DNA of 64,000 nt. Origin: an uncultured Slackia sp. (GTDB taxonomy: Bacteria > Actinomycetota > Coriobacteriia > Coriobacteriales > Eggerthellaceae). Shown one piece after another: positions 1 through 7,927 of the stretch. The stretch lies in the NCBI RefSeq assembly GCF_959608125.1, contig NZ_CAUHPG010000006.1:1-64000 (forward strand). Direction: 5' to 3'. Numbering within the stretch: position 1 is the stretch's first letter; each line of letters starts with the position of its first letter. The notes under the pieces are model-generated. The model saw only the letters and a program-made list of their open reading frames with translations, made no database searches and was not told where the DNA came from. A program made the position numbers and the translations under genes.

Positions 1-22
1 CGCTTGATTCACTTCTTTTGCC

Positions 23-73
23 GTTCAGAAAACGGGGTCCTTTGCACTTTTGGGGTCTAGTTCAAAAACGGGG
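23..73. repeat. short direct repeat in intergenic tail
   Basis: Two near-identical copies of GTTCA-(G)-AAAACGGGG lie at 23-37 and 60-73, with an A/T-rich spacer. The sequence sits downstream of the CNNM-type gene on the minus strand. No coding potential is visible. It may belong to a dispersed intergenic repeat family, but only these two copies are seen here. Confidence 0.35.
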
Positions 74-82
74 CGTTTCGAT

Positions 83-101
83 TCGGACCGTATGGGTCCG
101 A
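83..101 (-). terminator. possible terminator of the CNNM/CorC gene
   Basis: TCGGACC (83-89) pairs with GGTCCGA (95-101) around a 5-nt loop. It lies 55 bases past the stop codon of the minus-strand gene. The U-rich tract on that strand comes only some 20 nt later, so termination is not assured. Confidence 0.3.
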
Positions 102-155
102 CATTATTCGATAAAGACCGCATCACGCATCATCGATCGGCGGCGAGCGACAAGG

Positions 156-1478
156 CTATTTCTCCTCTTCCTCCGATTCGTCGACGGTAACCCAGAACTC
201 GACCTGACCGATGCGGCGGACGTCCATCGAACGAACCACGAAGCGAACGCTTACGTTGCCTTCGGCATACGTGGTTTCGTCGCCGGCCTCGGGAATGCGG
301 TCGAACGATTCGAGCAACAGGCCGCCGAGGGTTTCGTACTCGGGGAAGCCATCGGGATCGAAGCCCACGCATTCGGCGAAATCGTCGATAGAGCATGCGC
401 CGGTGGTAAGGAAGTGACCCTCGGAAACCTTGGTCAGGGTTTCGTTGTTGCTATGCACGTACTCGTCGTCGTAATCGCCGATGATCTCTTCGAAGATGTC
501 GCCCATCGTAACGACGCCGGACGTGCCGCCATGCTCGTCGACCACGATGGCAATCTTGGTCTTCTCCTTCTTAAGCAGCTGAAGAAGCTTGACCACAGGC
601 ATGCTCTCAGGCGCGGCGACGATGCGGCGAATACGGATATCGGACATCGTGATGCCAGGATCGAGATTGTAGAGGTCCTTGATATGCACGAATCCGACGA
701 TATCGTCTTTATCCTTGCGATACACGGGGAAGCGCGTGAACTTATGCTCTTCGACCACATGCAGATTCTCTTCGAGCGAATCCTCGAGGCCCAGGCATAC
801 CATATCGGGACGCGGGGTCATGATCGCTTCGACGTCTTTATCGGCGATATCGAAGATGTTATCCACGAATTCGTTCTGCTCGGAATCGATCAGGCCGTTT
901 TCGGTGCTTTCGTCGATAAGCAGACGGATTTCCTCTTCGGTATAGACGTCGTGCTCGTCGGCGGGGTCATGGCCCATCAGACGCACCACGCCATTGGTGA
1001 TCGAATTGAACAGCCACATAATCGGATAGGTGAGGCGATAGAACCACACCAGGGGACCGGCCGTGAACAGCGCGTATTTTTCGGTGCTGAAAATAGCGAG
1101 CGATTTGGGAATGAGCTCGCCCACCACGATATGCAGCGCCGTGACCAGGCAGAAGCCGATCGCCACCGACACGGCGAAATTCACGCTGTCGGGAACGCCG
1201 AGAAGCGTGAACAGCGGGTGGAACAAAGCCGATACGGCAGGCTCGCCCAGCCAGCCGAGGGCAAGCGAAGCCAACGTGATGCCGAGCTGACAAGCGGAAA
1301 GATAGGCGTTGACGTTATTGGCGATCAGCTGGGCGTACTTAGAGCCCGGACGGCCCTCTTCGACCAGCATATCGACCTGCGATTTACGCACACGCACAAG
1401 CGAAAACTCGGCCATGACGAAAAACGCGTTCATCAGAAGGAAGAAAACGACAAGAAGCAGACTTAGGCCAACAGGCAT
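156..1478 (-). CDS. CNNM/CorC-type membrane protein with CBS pair (hemolysin C family)
   Basis: The 440-residue protein has the full family layout. An N-terminal CNNM (DUF21) membrane domain spans about residues 1-190, with several hydrophobic segments and the conserved GELIPKSLA at 120-128. A CBS pair follows at about 205-335, then a C-terminal CorC_HlyC domain at about 345-430 and an acidic tail. The family is linked to magnesium/cobalt homeostasis; direct hemolysis is not implied. Start is ATG 1478 with AAAGGAG upstream at a slightly long spacing. It appears to be a single-gene unit; the next gene upstream on the same strand ends at 1711. The transported ion cannot be read from sequence. 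Confidence 0.85.
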   Translation of the reverse strand: MPVGLSLLLVVFFLLMNAFFVMAEFSLVRVRKSQVDMLVEEGRPGSKYAQLIANNVNAYLSACQLGITLASLALGWLGEPAVSALFHPLFTLLGVPDSVNFAVSVAIGFCLVTALHIVVGELIPKSLAIFSTEKYALFTAGPLVWFYRLTYPIMWLFNSITNGVVRLMGHDPADEHDVYTEEEIRLLIDESTENGLIDSEQNEFVDNIFDIADKDVEAIMTPRPDMVCLGLEDSLEENLHVVEEHKFTRFPVYRKDKDDIVGFVHIKDLYNLDPGITMSDIRIRRIVAAPESMPVVKLLQLLKKEKTKIAIVVDEHGGTSGVVTMGDIFEEIIGDYDDEYVHSNNETLTKVSEGHFLTTGACSIDDFAECVGFDPDGFPEYETLGGLLLESFDRIPEAGDETTYAEGNVSVRFVVRSMDVRRIGQVEFWVTVDESEEEEK

Positions 1479-1710
1479 AGGTGAGACTCTCTCCTTTCAG
1501 GACGGTTGCAAGGGTCTCGTCGGAACCCGCCCTATGCGAATTCCGAAACGGCTTGAACAGCCGTTTTTCAATACCAGCAAATGATACCTGAACAGTAGCC
1601 CCTCGAGTATCGGAAATGCGCTCTACCCGGATCCGTCACCAATCGGATACATGCGCGAAGCCTCCGGAAGCCGACGCGGAATCGAAGGATGAGAAGATCG
1701 GCGCCGTCGA

Positions 1711-2592
1711 TCAGCGCATATATTTCAACGTGTCGCCCGAAGCGGAAGAACTCCCAGGTGCAGGCGACTTCCCTCGCCCTTCGTCGCCGTCGTCGAACAA
1801 GTCGGATTCTTCATCGAAGCGCATCGTCTTCTCTTTACGCATGCGGCGCCTGCGCTCCTTCTTGCCGCCGCCCAGAAACAACGCCCTGATGACGTATGCC
1901 AGGCGCTCGAACGGACGCGACACATACGGCGTCAAATCGATAGGATCGTCACCCGTGCGCCAATCGAAATACACGCTCGCATAGCGCAGCACCAGGACGG
2001 TAAGAACGCAAATCGCCGCGGCGACCGCAGGGTCGATGCCGAACGAAGCGAAGAAGACGTACGCGAACGACCCGCCGATGGCCGCGACGGCATAGTAATT
2101 GCTCGATTTGAAAATACCGGGAACTTCGCCGACGAACGAATCGCGAATAGCGCCGCCGCCGACGCCGACGATGGCCCCCAAAACGACCGACATCACCACG
2201 CCGCTTCCGCAATCGAACGCCTTGCTCGCGCCCGCGACGGCATACAGCGCGACCGAAAGCGTGTCGCACAGAAAAATAAGCGAGGGCAGGTGACGGAAGA
2301 TCCCCCGGAAATAGAACACGAAGAAGCAGAGTCCGACGCATAGCAAGAACAGGTACGGGTGCGACATGAAATACACGCCCTCGTCTTGCAAAAGGAAGTC
2401 GCGCAGAATGCCTCCGCCATAGGCGGTAAGCAGGCCGCACACCGTGGTTCCCACGATATCGAGTTTCCGGTCGCAAGCGAACATCGCCCCCGTGACGACG
2501 CCCACCACGACGGCGAAGTAATCGATGAAGGCAGGCACCACGCCGCCCGAAGCGGTGATGCGCTCGGCGAACCATACGAAGATTTCGTCCAA
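1711..2592 (-). CDS. TRIC/UPF0126 family membrane channel protein
   Basis: The 293-residue protein carries seven or so hydrophobic segments in two related halves. Each half has the family signature GGG-x-x-RD (GGGILRD near residue 60 and GGGAIRD near 150). These mark the trimeric intracellular cation channel-like family (UPF0126, also called YicG/YadS). Bacterial members have been proposed to pass monovalent cations or glycine; the substrate here is unknown. After about residue 215 the family domain ends and a charged tail rich in Arg/Lys and acidic residues follows, probably cytoplasmic. The chosen start is TTG at 2592, preceded by GAGAGGCGG. No earlier ATG fits the first membrane segment. 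Confidence 0.8.
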   Translation of the reverse strand: MDEIFVWFAERITASGGVVPAFIDYFAVVVGVVTGAMFACDRKLDIVGTTVCGLLTAYGGGILRDFLLQDEGVYFMSHPYLFLLCVGLCFFVFYFRGIFRHLPSLIFLCDTLSVALYAVAGASKAFDCGSGVVMSVVLGAIVGVGGGAIRDSFVGEVPGIFKSSNYYAVAAIGGSFAYVFFASFGIDPAVAAAICVLTVLVLRYASVYFDWRTGDDPIDLTPYVSRPFERLAYVIRALFLGGGKKERRRRMRKEKTMRFDEESDLFDDGDEGRGKSPAPGSSSASGDTLKYMR

Positions 2593-2800
2593 CTTTTCCG
2601 CCTCTCACGAGTACGAACGAGCCGATGGCCCGCCGGATCGGGCCATGGCGGCATCTTAGCACGCCACAAGCCCGAGAAATACGCAGTCTGATTCCCGGCG
2701 GACGAAGCCGACCGCTGCATCGACGACGCATGTTGTGCGAAATCATGCGAAACAAGCTGCGAACCGATCAAGCTCAAACCGGTCCGCAACGGCGCTGCGG

Positions 2801-4093
2801 CTATTCGGCGGACGGTTCATCAAGCGCGCGCACGCTTTTCGGCAGATAAAGCGCGATGCCGATGAGCGCGCAGACGATGCCGTCGATCACGAAGAACGGC
2901 GCCACGCCGATGGGTTCGGCCGCAACGCCGCCGATGGCGATGCCGATCGGAGACGCCAGGCCCATGGCGGCCGTGACGAAGCCGAGCGCGCGACCCATCT
3001 TCTCTTCGGGCACATTGCGCTGGACGAGCGTGACCGTGGGTCCGTTGAACCAGGCGCACACCATGCCCATGAGCACGCACAACACCGCGAACACCCAAAA
3101 CATCGAAGGCGCCAGCAGACCCGACGCGGTCGCCAGCACGCCGAACGCCACGCACGACACACCCAACAGCAGCGCCAGACGCTTTCCGCCGCCCCACGCC
3201 ATGATGATGAGCGACCCGACGAACAAGCCGCCCGCAAACGTCGCCTCGGCCACGGCCGCCATGAAGCCGTCGCCGCCGAAGTGGTCATAGGTCATGAGCG
3301 GATAGAGCGAGCCCATCGGCCCGAAGCTCACCATGCCGAGCGTGATCAGCACGATCAGCAGGAACAAACCGCGGTTCGCGCGCAGGGCATCCCAGCCCTC
3401 CTTCATCTCGGCCAGGGGATGGCGCTTCTCGCAGGCGGCCGCCTCTTCATGAACGGAAGGAATGTGCGCCTTGACCAGCGCAAGGCAGGCCAGCGCAGCG
3501 CCGGCGAAATCGAGGAACATGACGGCATGGAAACCGACGCCTTCGTAGAGCATGATGCCCAGCGCGGGCGACACGATGCCCGCCACGCTCATCAGCATCA
3601 TGTCGAGCGTGTTGATGCGCAGAAGATGTTTCTCGGGAACGAGCATAGGCATGGCCGCCATCATAGCCGGCCCGTGGAACGCCTGACCGACGCTGCGCGC
3701 GACCACCATGAACATAATGGCCGCGATGCTCACATCGCCCAACAGAATGAACAGGCCGAGCGCAAGCGACACCAGCCCCACCGCCATGTCGGCCGCGATG
3801 ATGACCGCCTTGCGGTTATAGCGGTCGGCGACGACTCCTCCGTAAGGCGACAGAATGCCCTGGGGCAGATAAGCGCAGATGCTCATGGCCGACAGCAGAA
3901 TGGCGCTACCCGTGGTCTCGGTGACGCACCACACGGCGGCGAAGCTCGCCGCGTAGCTCGTGAACATAGAGACAGCTTGGCCGGCCCAAATAAAAGCGAT
4001 GATTGCAAGCCAGTTTTTGGAAAGAGGGCGGCCAGACGCGCTCAAGCGCGACTCGGCGGAATTATCCGGAAGCGGACGGGAGGAAAATCCCAT
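2801..4093 (-). CDS. MFS efflux transporter
   Basis: A 430-residue major facilitator protein with about twelve hydrophobic segments. The cytoplasmic loop 2-3 motif appears as GGVVADRYNRK near residue 70, as in proton-driven exporters of the MFS_3/enterobactin-exporter type. An alternate in-frame start at 4195 exists, but ATG 4093 is preferred because AAGGAG (complement 4101-4106) sits seven bases upstream and the first membrane helix begins about 30 residues later. Its promoter region holds an 18-bp palindrome (4214-4231), suggesting local repressor control. Substrate unknown; a drug or small-molecule exporter is likely by family. Confidence 0.8.
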   Translation of the reverse strand: MGFSSRPLPDNSAESRLSASGRPLSKNWLAIIAFIWAGQAVSMFTSYAASFAAVWCVTETTGSAILLSAMSICAYLPQGILSPYGGVVADRYNRKAVIIAADMAVGLVSLALGLFILLGDVSIAAIMFMVVARSVGQAFHGPAMMAAMPMLVPEKHLLRINTLDMMLMSVAGIVSPALGIMLYEGVGFHAVMFLDFAGAALACLALVKAHIPSVHEEAAACEKRHPLAEMKEGWDALRANRGLFLLIVLITLGMVSFGPMGSLYPLMTYDHFGGDGFMAAVAEATFAGGLFVGSLIIMAWGGGKRLALLLGVSCVAFGVLATASGLLAPSMFWVFAVLCVLMGMVCAWFNGPTVTLVQRNVPEEKMGRALGFVTAAMGLASPIGIAIGGVAAEPIGVAPFFVIDGIVCALIGIALYLPKSVRALDEPSAE

Positions 4094-4213
4094 AGAAGTT
4101 CTCCTTATGTCGAAAGAATGCAGGTATGCAGAAATCGCGGCTGAAAAGCCGCGTGATGCAGAACGCGCGGAATAGACGACGATGTCGCAACGCACGCGAT
4201 CCGTATAAGAGGT

Positions 4214-4231
4214 TATTTCCTACAGGAAATA
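4214..4231. promoter_or_regulatory. 18-bp palindrome upstream of the MFS exporter
   Basis: TATTTCCT-AC-AGGAAATA is a perfect inverted repeat with a 2-base centre. It is AT-rich against a GC-rich background, 120 bases upstream of the MFS start. A TTATAC hexamer follows at about 4203-4208 on the minus strand. This layout fits a repressor operator at the exporter promoter; the regulator is not identifiable here. Confidence 0.45.
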
Positions 4232-4261
4232 CGGCTGCACCTACATAAGTCCTTCCGACGT

Positions 4262-4297
4262 GGAGAAAATGACGGCCCGCTACGAAATAGCAGGCCG
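4262..4297 (-). terminator. terminator of the tsaB-rimI-tsaD gene
   Basis: CGGCCCGCTA (4273-4282) and TAGCAGGCCG (4288-4297) form a stem with one wobble on the minus strand, followed by TCATTTTC. It lies 75 bases beyond the stop codon at 4373. Confidence 0.6.
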
Positions 4298-4372
4298 CAA
4301 AAGTCTATCACATACGCCGCCGCGCCTTCCAGTAGCGGACGGCTCGTTTCGCGGAATGGGAAGCCGATGAAG

Positions 4373-6763
4373 TTAATACGCCTCGTCGAGCGGAGCATGG
4401 GCCTTCACGTCAAGCGACCAATCGGCGAATTTGCCCTGTTTATAGCGGTCGTGCGCCACAAGCGCAATCATGGCCGCCTGGTCGCCGCAGGCCGAAAGGG
4501 GCGGCATCGAAAGGCGAACGCCGCGCTTCTTGCAAGCCTTCTCGTACGCCGCGCGCAGGCCGGGATTGGCGGACACGCCGCCGCCCACGCAGAATTCGCG
4601 CGCGCCCGTCTCGTCAAGCGCCGCCATGGCCTTTTTCACCTGCACGTCCACCACGGCCTGCTGGAAGCTCGCCGCGATGTTCGGCATGTCGAGTTCGCGG
4701 CCCGCCTGCTGCTCTTTCTGTATATAAGTAGTCACCGCGGTCTTGAGGCCTGACAGGCTGAAGCGCAAATCGCCCGAGTGCATGAGCGCGCGCGGGAAAT
4801 CGATCGCCTTCGGGTCGCCCTTAGCCGCCAGCTTGCTGATGATGGGACCGCCGGGATATCCAAGGCCGAGCGCCTTGGCCACCTTGTCGAAGGCCTCGCC
4901 CACCGCATCGTCGATCGTCGACCCCATGGTGACGTAATCGCCCCAGTCGCGCACGTGCACGAGCATGGTGTGGCCGCCCGACACGAGCGACACGACCATG
5001 GGCGGCTGGATGTCCGGCGTGGCGATCTTGTTCGCATAAAGATGGCCCTCGAGATGGTTCACCGCGATCAGCGGCAGATCGGCTCCCCATGCGGCTCCCT
5101 TGGCGAAGGCCACGCCCACCACGAGCGCGCCCACCAGGCCGGGCGCGTACGTCACCGCGACGGCATCGAGGTCGCGCCAACGCAGGCCGCGAACGCCGAG
5201 GCTGCGCGCGGCGGACTCGAGGCATTCGTCGCACACGCCGCAGATGGCTTCGATATGCTTGCGGCTGGCGATTTCAGGAACCACGCCTCCGAAACGCGAA
5301 TGGAAATCGATCTGCGAAGCAACCACATCGGACAGAAGCGCGCCCGTGCCGTCGACTATCGAAGCGGCGGTCTCGTCGCACGAGCTTTCGATGGCAAGGA
5401 TCAGCGGATGCGATGCGGTCTCGCACGCATCGGTGCCGCCCGCCACGTCGTCGACATGCAGGCGCATGCCCGCCACGTCGCGGCGCGCCTCGGGCAAAGG
5501 ACCGCTCATGATCGTCGCGTCTTCGCGGTCGCTGTAGTAATGCGGACGCGTGCCAATGTTAACCAGGCCCATACGCTCGTAGAACGTCTGGGCGCCGGCG
5601 TTGGACGCACGCACCTCGAGCGACATCTCCGTCGCCCCCAGATTGCGCGCATCGGATGCCACCAAAGCGATCAACTCGGCGGCGATGCCGCGGCGGCGAT
5701 ATGCAGGGTCGGTCGCGATCTTGAGGATCTGCACCTGGCCGTCAACAACCCAACCGCCGCAATAGCCTACCAGCGCAGGACCATCGAAGGCGGCCCACCA
5801 GGTGCGATCCTTGCGAGGAAGTTCGTCGGCCACAAGCGACGCCTTCCAGGCATCGCTTCCCATGGTCATCTTCTCCAAGCGTGCCACATCGGCTGCGTGG
5901 GCCGCGTCGAGCGGACGGTAGTCGATCGGGGCGGCGTCCTGCGAGCCCTCGAACAGCTGCACGCCGGTGCGCAGGTTCTTGCCGCCGTCTTCTTTCGCCA
6001 GGCGGATACGCTCGTTTTCCTCGGCATCGGAAAGACGGGTGTACACGGGCAGCAACGTTGCGGGGTCGGCGCCTAGGCGCTCGGCCAAGAGCAGACCGCG
6101 TCCGCTGACGGCCCACAGGGATTCGTCGGCCACGACGCCCAACGGCTCGAAGATATCGGCGTATTTCACCAGGCCATCGCCCAAAACGGCATCGAAGCGG
6201 CATGCATCGGCGCTCTCGCCGAGAGCCTGCAGGGCCTCAGCCGCCCACGCAGGGGCATCGACCGCTTTGACCACGGCATCGGCAGTCAGGCGCGAAACGC
6301 CCGCCTCTGCGATGTCGAACAACACGGGATAGACCTCTTTGCGCATGGCGTCGGCGGCGACCAGCACGCGACCGCGCAGGCCCTGCGCCCATGCGTTCCA
6401 TGCGACGGCATCGAGCGTGGACACGCCGAACAGCGGCACCTCCAACGCGGATGCGGCGCCCTTCGCGGTAGCCATGCAGATGCGCACGCCCGTGAAGCTT
6501 CCAGGACCGCGGCCGCACACCACGGCAGCGATCATGTCCTTCGAAACGCCCGCCTCGGCCAGCACGTCATCGACCAAGGAGAGCAGCACGGTATTGCTGG
6601 CACGATGGGCTTCGACCTCGCGCGCGGCTGCGATGTCGGACAGGGCGCACGGCCGCCTCAATGTCGCCACGTCGTCGCGCGACGCCGCATCAATGCGGCC
6701 GAGACCGACGGCCACCACCTCGTTGGCCGTATCGAACGCCAGGATATATGCATGTTCAGCCAT
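4373..6763 (-). CDS. tsaD: TsaB-RimI-TsaD fusion, tRNA t6A synthesis and N-terminal acetyltransferase
   Basis: A 796-residue polypeptide joins three normally separate proteins. Residues about 1-240 match TsaB, with the GRGPGSFTGVR motif near 85. Residues about 280-430 are a GNAT acetyltransferase of the RimI type, with RRRGIA as the acetyl-CoA loop. Residues about 450-796 are TsaD, with IESSCDET, the metal-binding NHLEGH and SGGHT. TsaB and TsaD act in N6-threonylcarbamoyladenosine formation at position 37 of ANN-decoding tRNAs; RimI acetylates ribosomal protein S18. Start ATG 6763 is chosen for GGAGGG upstream and for alignment with TsaB N-termini. TsaE and TsaC are not in the window. Such fusions are known in Coriobacteriia. 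Confidence 0.93.
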   Translation of the reverse strand: MAEHAYILAFDTANEVVAVGLGRIDAASRDDVATLRRPCALSDIAAAREVEAHRASNTVLLSLVDDVLAEAGVSKDMIAAVVCGRGPGSFTGVRICMATAKGAASALEVPLFGVSTLDAVAWNAWAQGLRGRVLVAADAMRKEVYPVLFDIAEAGVSRLTADAVVKAVDAPAWAAEALQALGESADACRFDAVLGDGLVKYADIFEPLGVVADESLWAVSGRGLLLAERLGADPATLLPVYTRLSDAEENERIRLAKEDGGKNLRTGVQLFEGSQDAAPIDYRPLDAAHAADVARLEKMTMGSDAWKASLVADELPRKDRTWWAAFDGPALVGYCGGWVVDGQVQILKIATDPAYRRRGIAAELIALVASDARNLGATEMSLEVRASNAGAQTFYERMGLVNIGTRPHYYSDREDATIMSGPLPEARRDVAGMRLHVDDVAGGTDACETASHPLILAIESSCDETAASIVDGTGALLSDVVASQIDFHSRFGGVVPEIASRKHIEAICGVCDECLESAARSLGVRGLRWRDLDAVAVTYAPGLVGALVVGVAFAKGAAWGADLPLIAVNHLEGHLYANKIATPDIQPPMVVSLVSGGHTMLVHVRDWGDYVTMGSTIDDAVGEAFDKVAKALGLGYPGGPIISKLAAKGDPKAIDFPRALMHSGDLRFSLSGLKTAVTTYIQKEQQAGRELDMPNIAASFQQAVVDVQVKKAMAALDETGAREFCVGGGVSANPGLRAAYEKACKKRGVRLSMPPLSACGDQAAMIALVAHDRYKQGKFADWSLDVKAHAPLDEAY

Positions 6764-7102
6764 CGCCGAAACCCTCCGAATTCTTCGAACGCGCCGTCTA
6801 TCGCGAAAGCGCCGCACACCGCGGCTTCGTGGCACCAGGACCTGGATGCGGCGGCTGCGCGGCAAGACGGTAAAACAAAAGACCGGCGGGCGCTGCGGCT
6901 TCGCTGCGCGCCGGGCCGGTCGAAACGATACGGATTTTACAACGCCCCTCGCGCGCGAACGCGTCAATCGACGTGATTGCGCACATAATCAAGAACTTCC
7001 AGCGCTGGTGCCTGGTTGTTCTTTCAAATGCCCCACCCTCGTCGAAAGCGGAGCCGAGGGGCCGGAATCCGTTCGGGACGAAGCGCAACGAGGGCATCCT
7101 TT

Positions 7103-7140
7103 ACACAAACGGGCGCCGGCTGCGACACGCCGGCGCCCGT
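7103..7140 (-). terminator. bioY terminator
   Basis: ACGGGCGCCGGC (7109-7120) and GCCGGCGCCCGT (7129-7140) form a 12-bp perfect stem with an 8-base loop. On the minus strand it is followed by TTTGTGT, 43 bases after the bioY stop codon. Confidence 0.8.
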
Positions 7141-7182
7141 CCTCGCGTTTGCACGCATATATACAGTTAGTCCTTTCGGCCC

Positions 7183-7761
7183 TTACGCCTTGTGCTGCGC
7201 GGCGCGAAAGGCAGGCACGGCGCTTTCGACCGTCTGGGCCAGCGCCACGCCGACGAACAGCTTGATGGCGTCGAGTACGATGAAGGGCGCGATGCCTGCG
7301 GCGAACGCTGCCACCGGGCCCATGCCCGTCAGCACCATGAGCTGGATCCAGCCGCACAGATACGACGCCAGAAGCAGCACCAGGGCGCCCGCGCCTGCAC
7401 GCGCCGCGCGCATAGCCTTGCTCTCGGGACGACGCCAGGCCTTGAACAGCAGCACCGCCAGAATGGCGCCGATGCCGAAGCCCACCAAGAAACCGCCCGT
7501 CGGACCCACGATGGAGGCCAAACCGCCTTTCATGCCCGAAAACACCGGCACGCCCACGGCGCCCAAAGCAAGGTAGCCGAAAACGCCGATCAAAGCCTGG
7601 CGTGCGGGAAACAACGTCACGATGAACACCAAGACCATGGTCTGCAACGTGAACGGCACCGGGCCGAACGGCACGGTGACCCAGGCGCTCACGGCCAGAA
7701 GCGCGATGGCCAAGCCGCAGAATGCGACCGTTTCGGTTCGCTTAAGCGTCGTATTCTTCAT
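7183..7761 (-). CDS. bioY: biotin transporter BioY (S component)
   Basis: A 192-residue protein with about six hydrophobic segments and the BioY family pattern. VTVPFGPVPFTLQT near residue 30 and VGPTGGFLVGF near 85 are the hallmark loops. BioY is the substrate-binding membrane subunit of biotin ECF transporters and can work alone or with a shared AT module; no EcfA or EcfT gene is nearby. Start ATG 7761 has AAGGAGGAAGG upstream. A good promoter lies 40-70 bases upstream and a strong terminator follows, so it is a single-gene transcript divergent from adenine deaminase. No BirA-like palindrome was recognised. Confidence 0.93.
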   Translation of the reverse strand: MKNTTLKRTETVAFCGLAIALLAVSAWVTVPFGPVPFTLQTMVLVFIVTLFPARQALIGVFGYLALGAVGVPVFSGMKGGLASIVGPTGGFLVGFGIGAILAVLLFKAWRRPESKAMRAARAGAGALVLLLASYLCGWIQLMVLTGMGPVAAFAAGIAPFIVLDAIKLFVGVALAQTVESAVPAFRAAQHKA

Positions 7762-7801
7762 AAACCTTCCTCCTTACGTGGTCGGCAGCAAAACGTCAGG
7801 C

Positions 7802-7830
7802 ATTGTAGCACTTTAGCGTACGATAGTAAA
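7802..7830 (-). promoter_or_regulatory. bioY promoter candidate
   Basis: On the minus strand TTTACT (complement 7825-7830) and TACAAT (complement 7802-7807) are separated by 17 bases, close to sigma-70 consensus. They sit 41 bases upstream of the bioY start. Confidence 0.55.
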
Positions 7831-7927
7831 AGCCGAACCGTGTGGACCGTGAGGACCCAGCGGGCCGCGCCCCCGCTTTGGATGCGGTCGCGTATGATGA
7901 AGCCGACCCCGGCGAGAGGAGCCCCTC

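Noticed and set aside
2735..4144. Long plus-strand open frame opposite the MFS gene
   Set aside because: Antisense frame produced by high GC at third codon positions; its product is Arg/His-rich without domains. The same applies to long frames opposite argG, the permeases and the flavin reductase.
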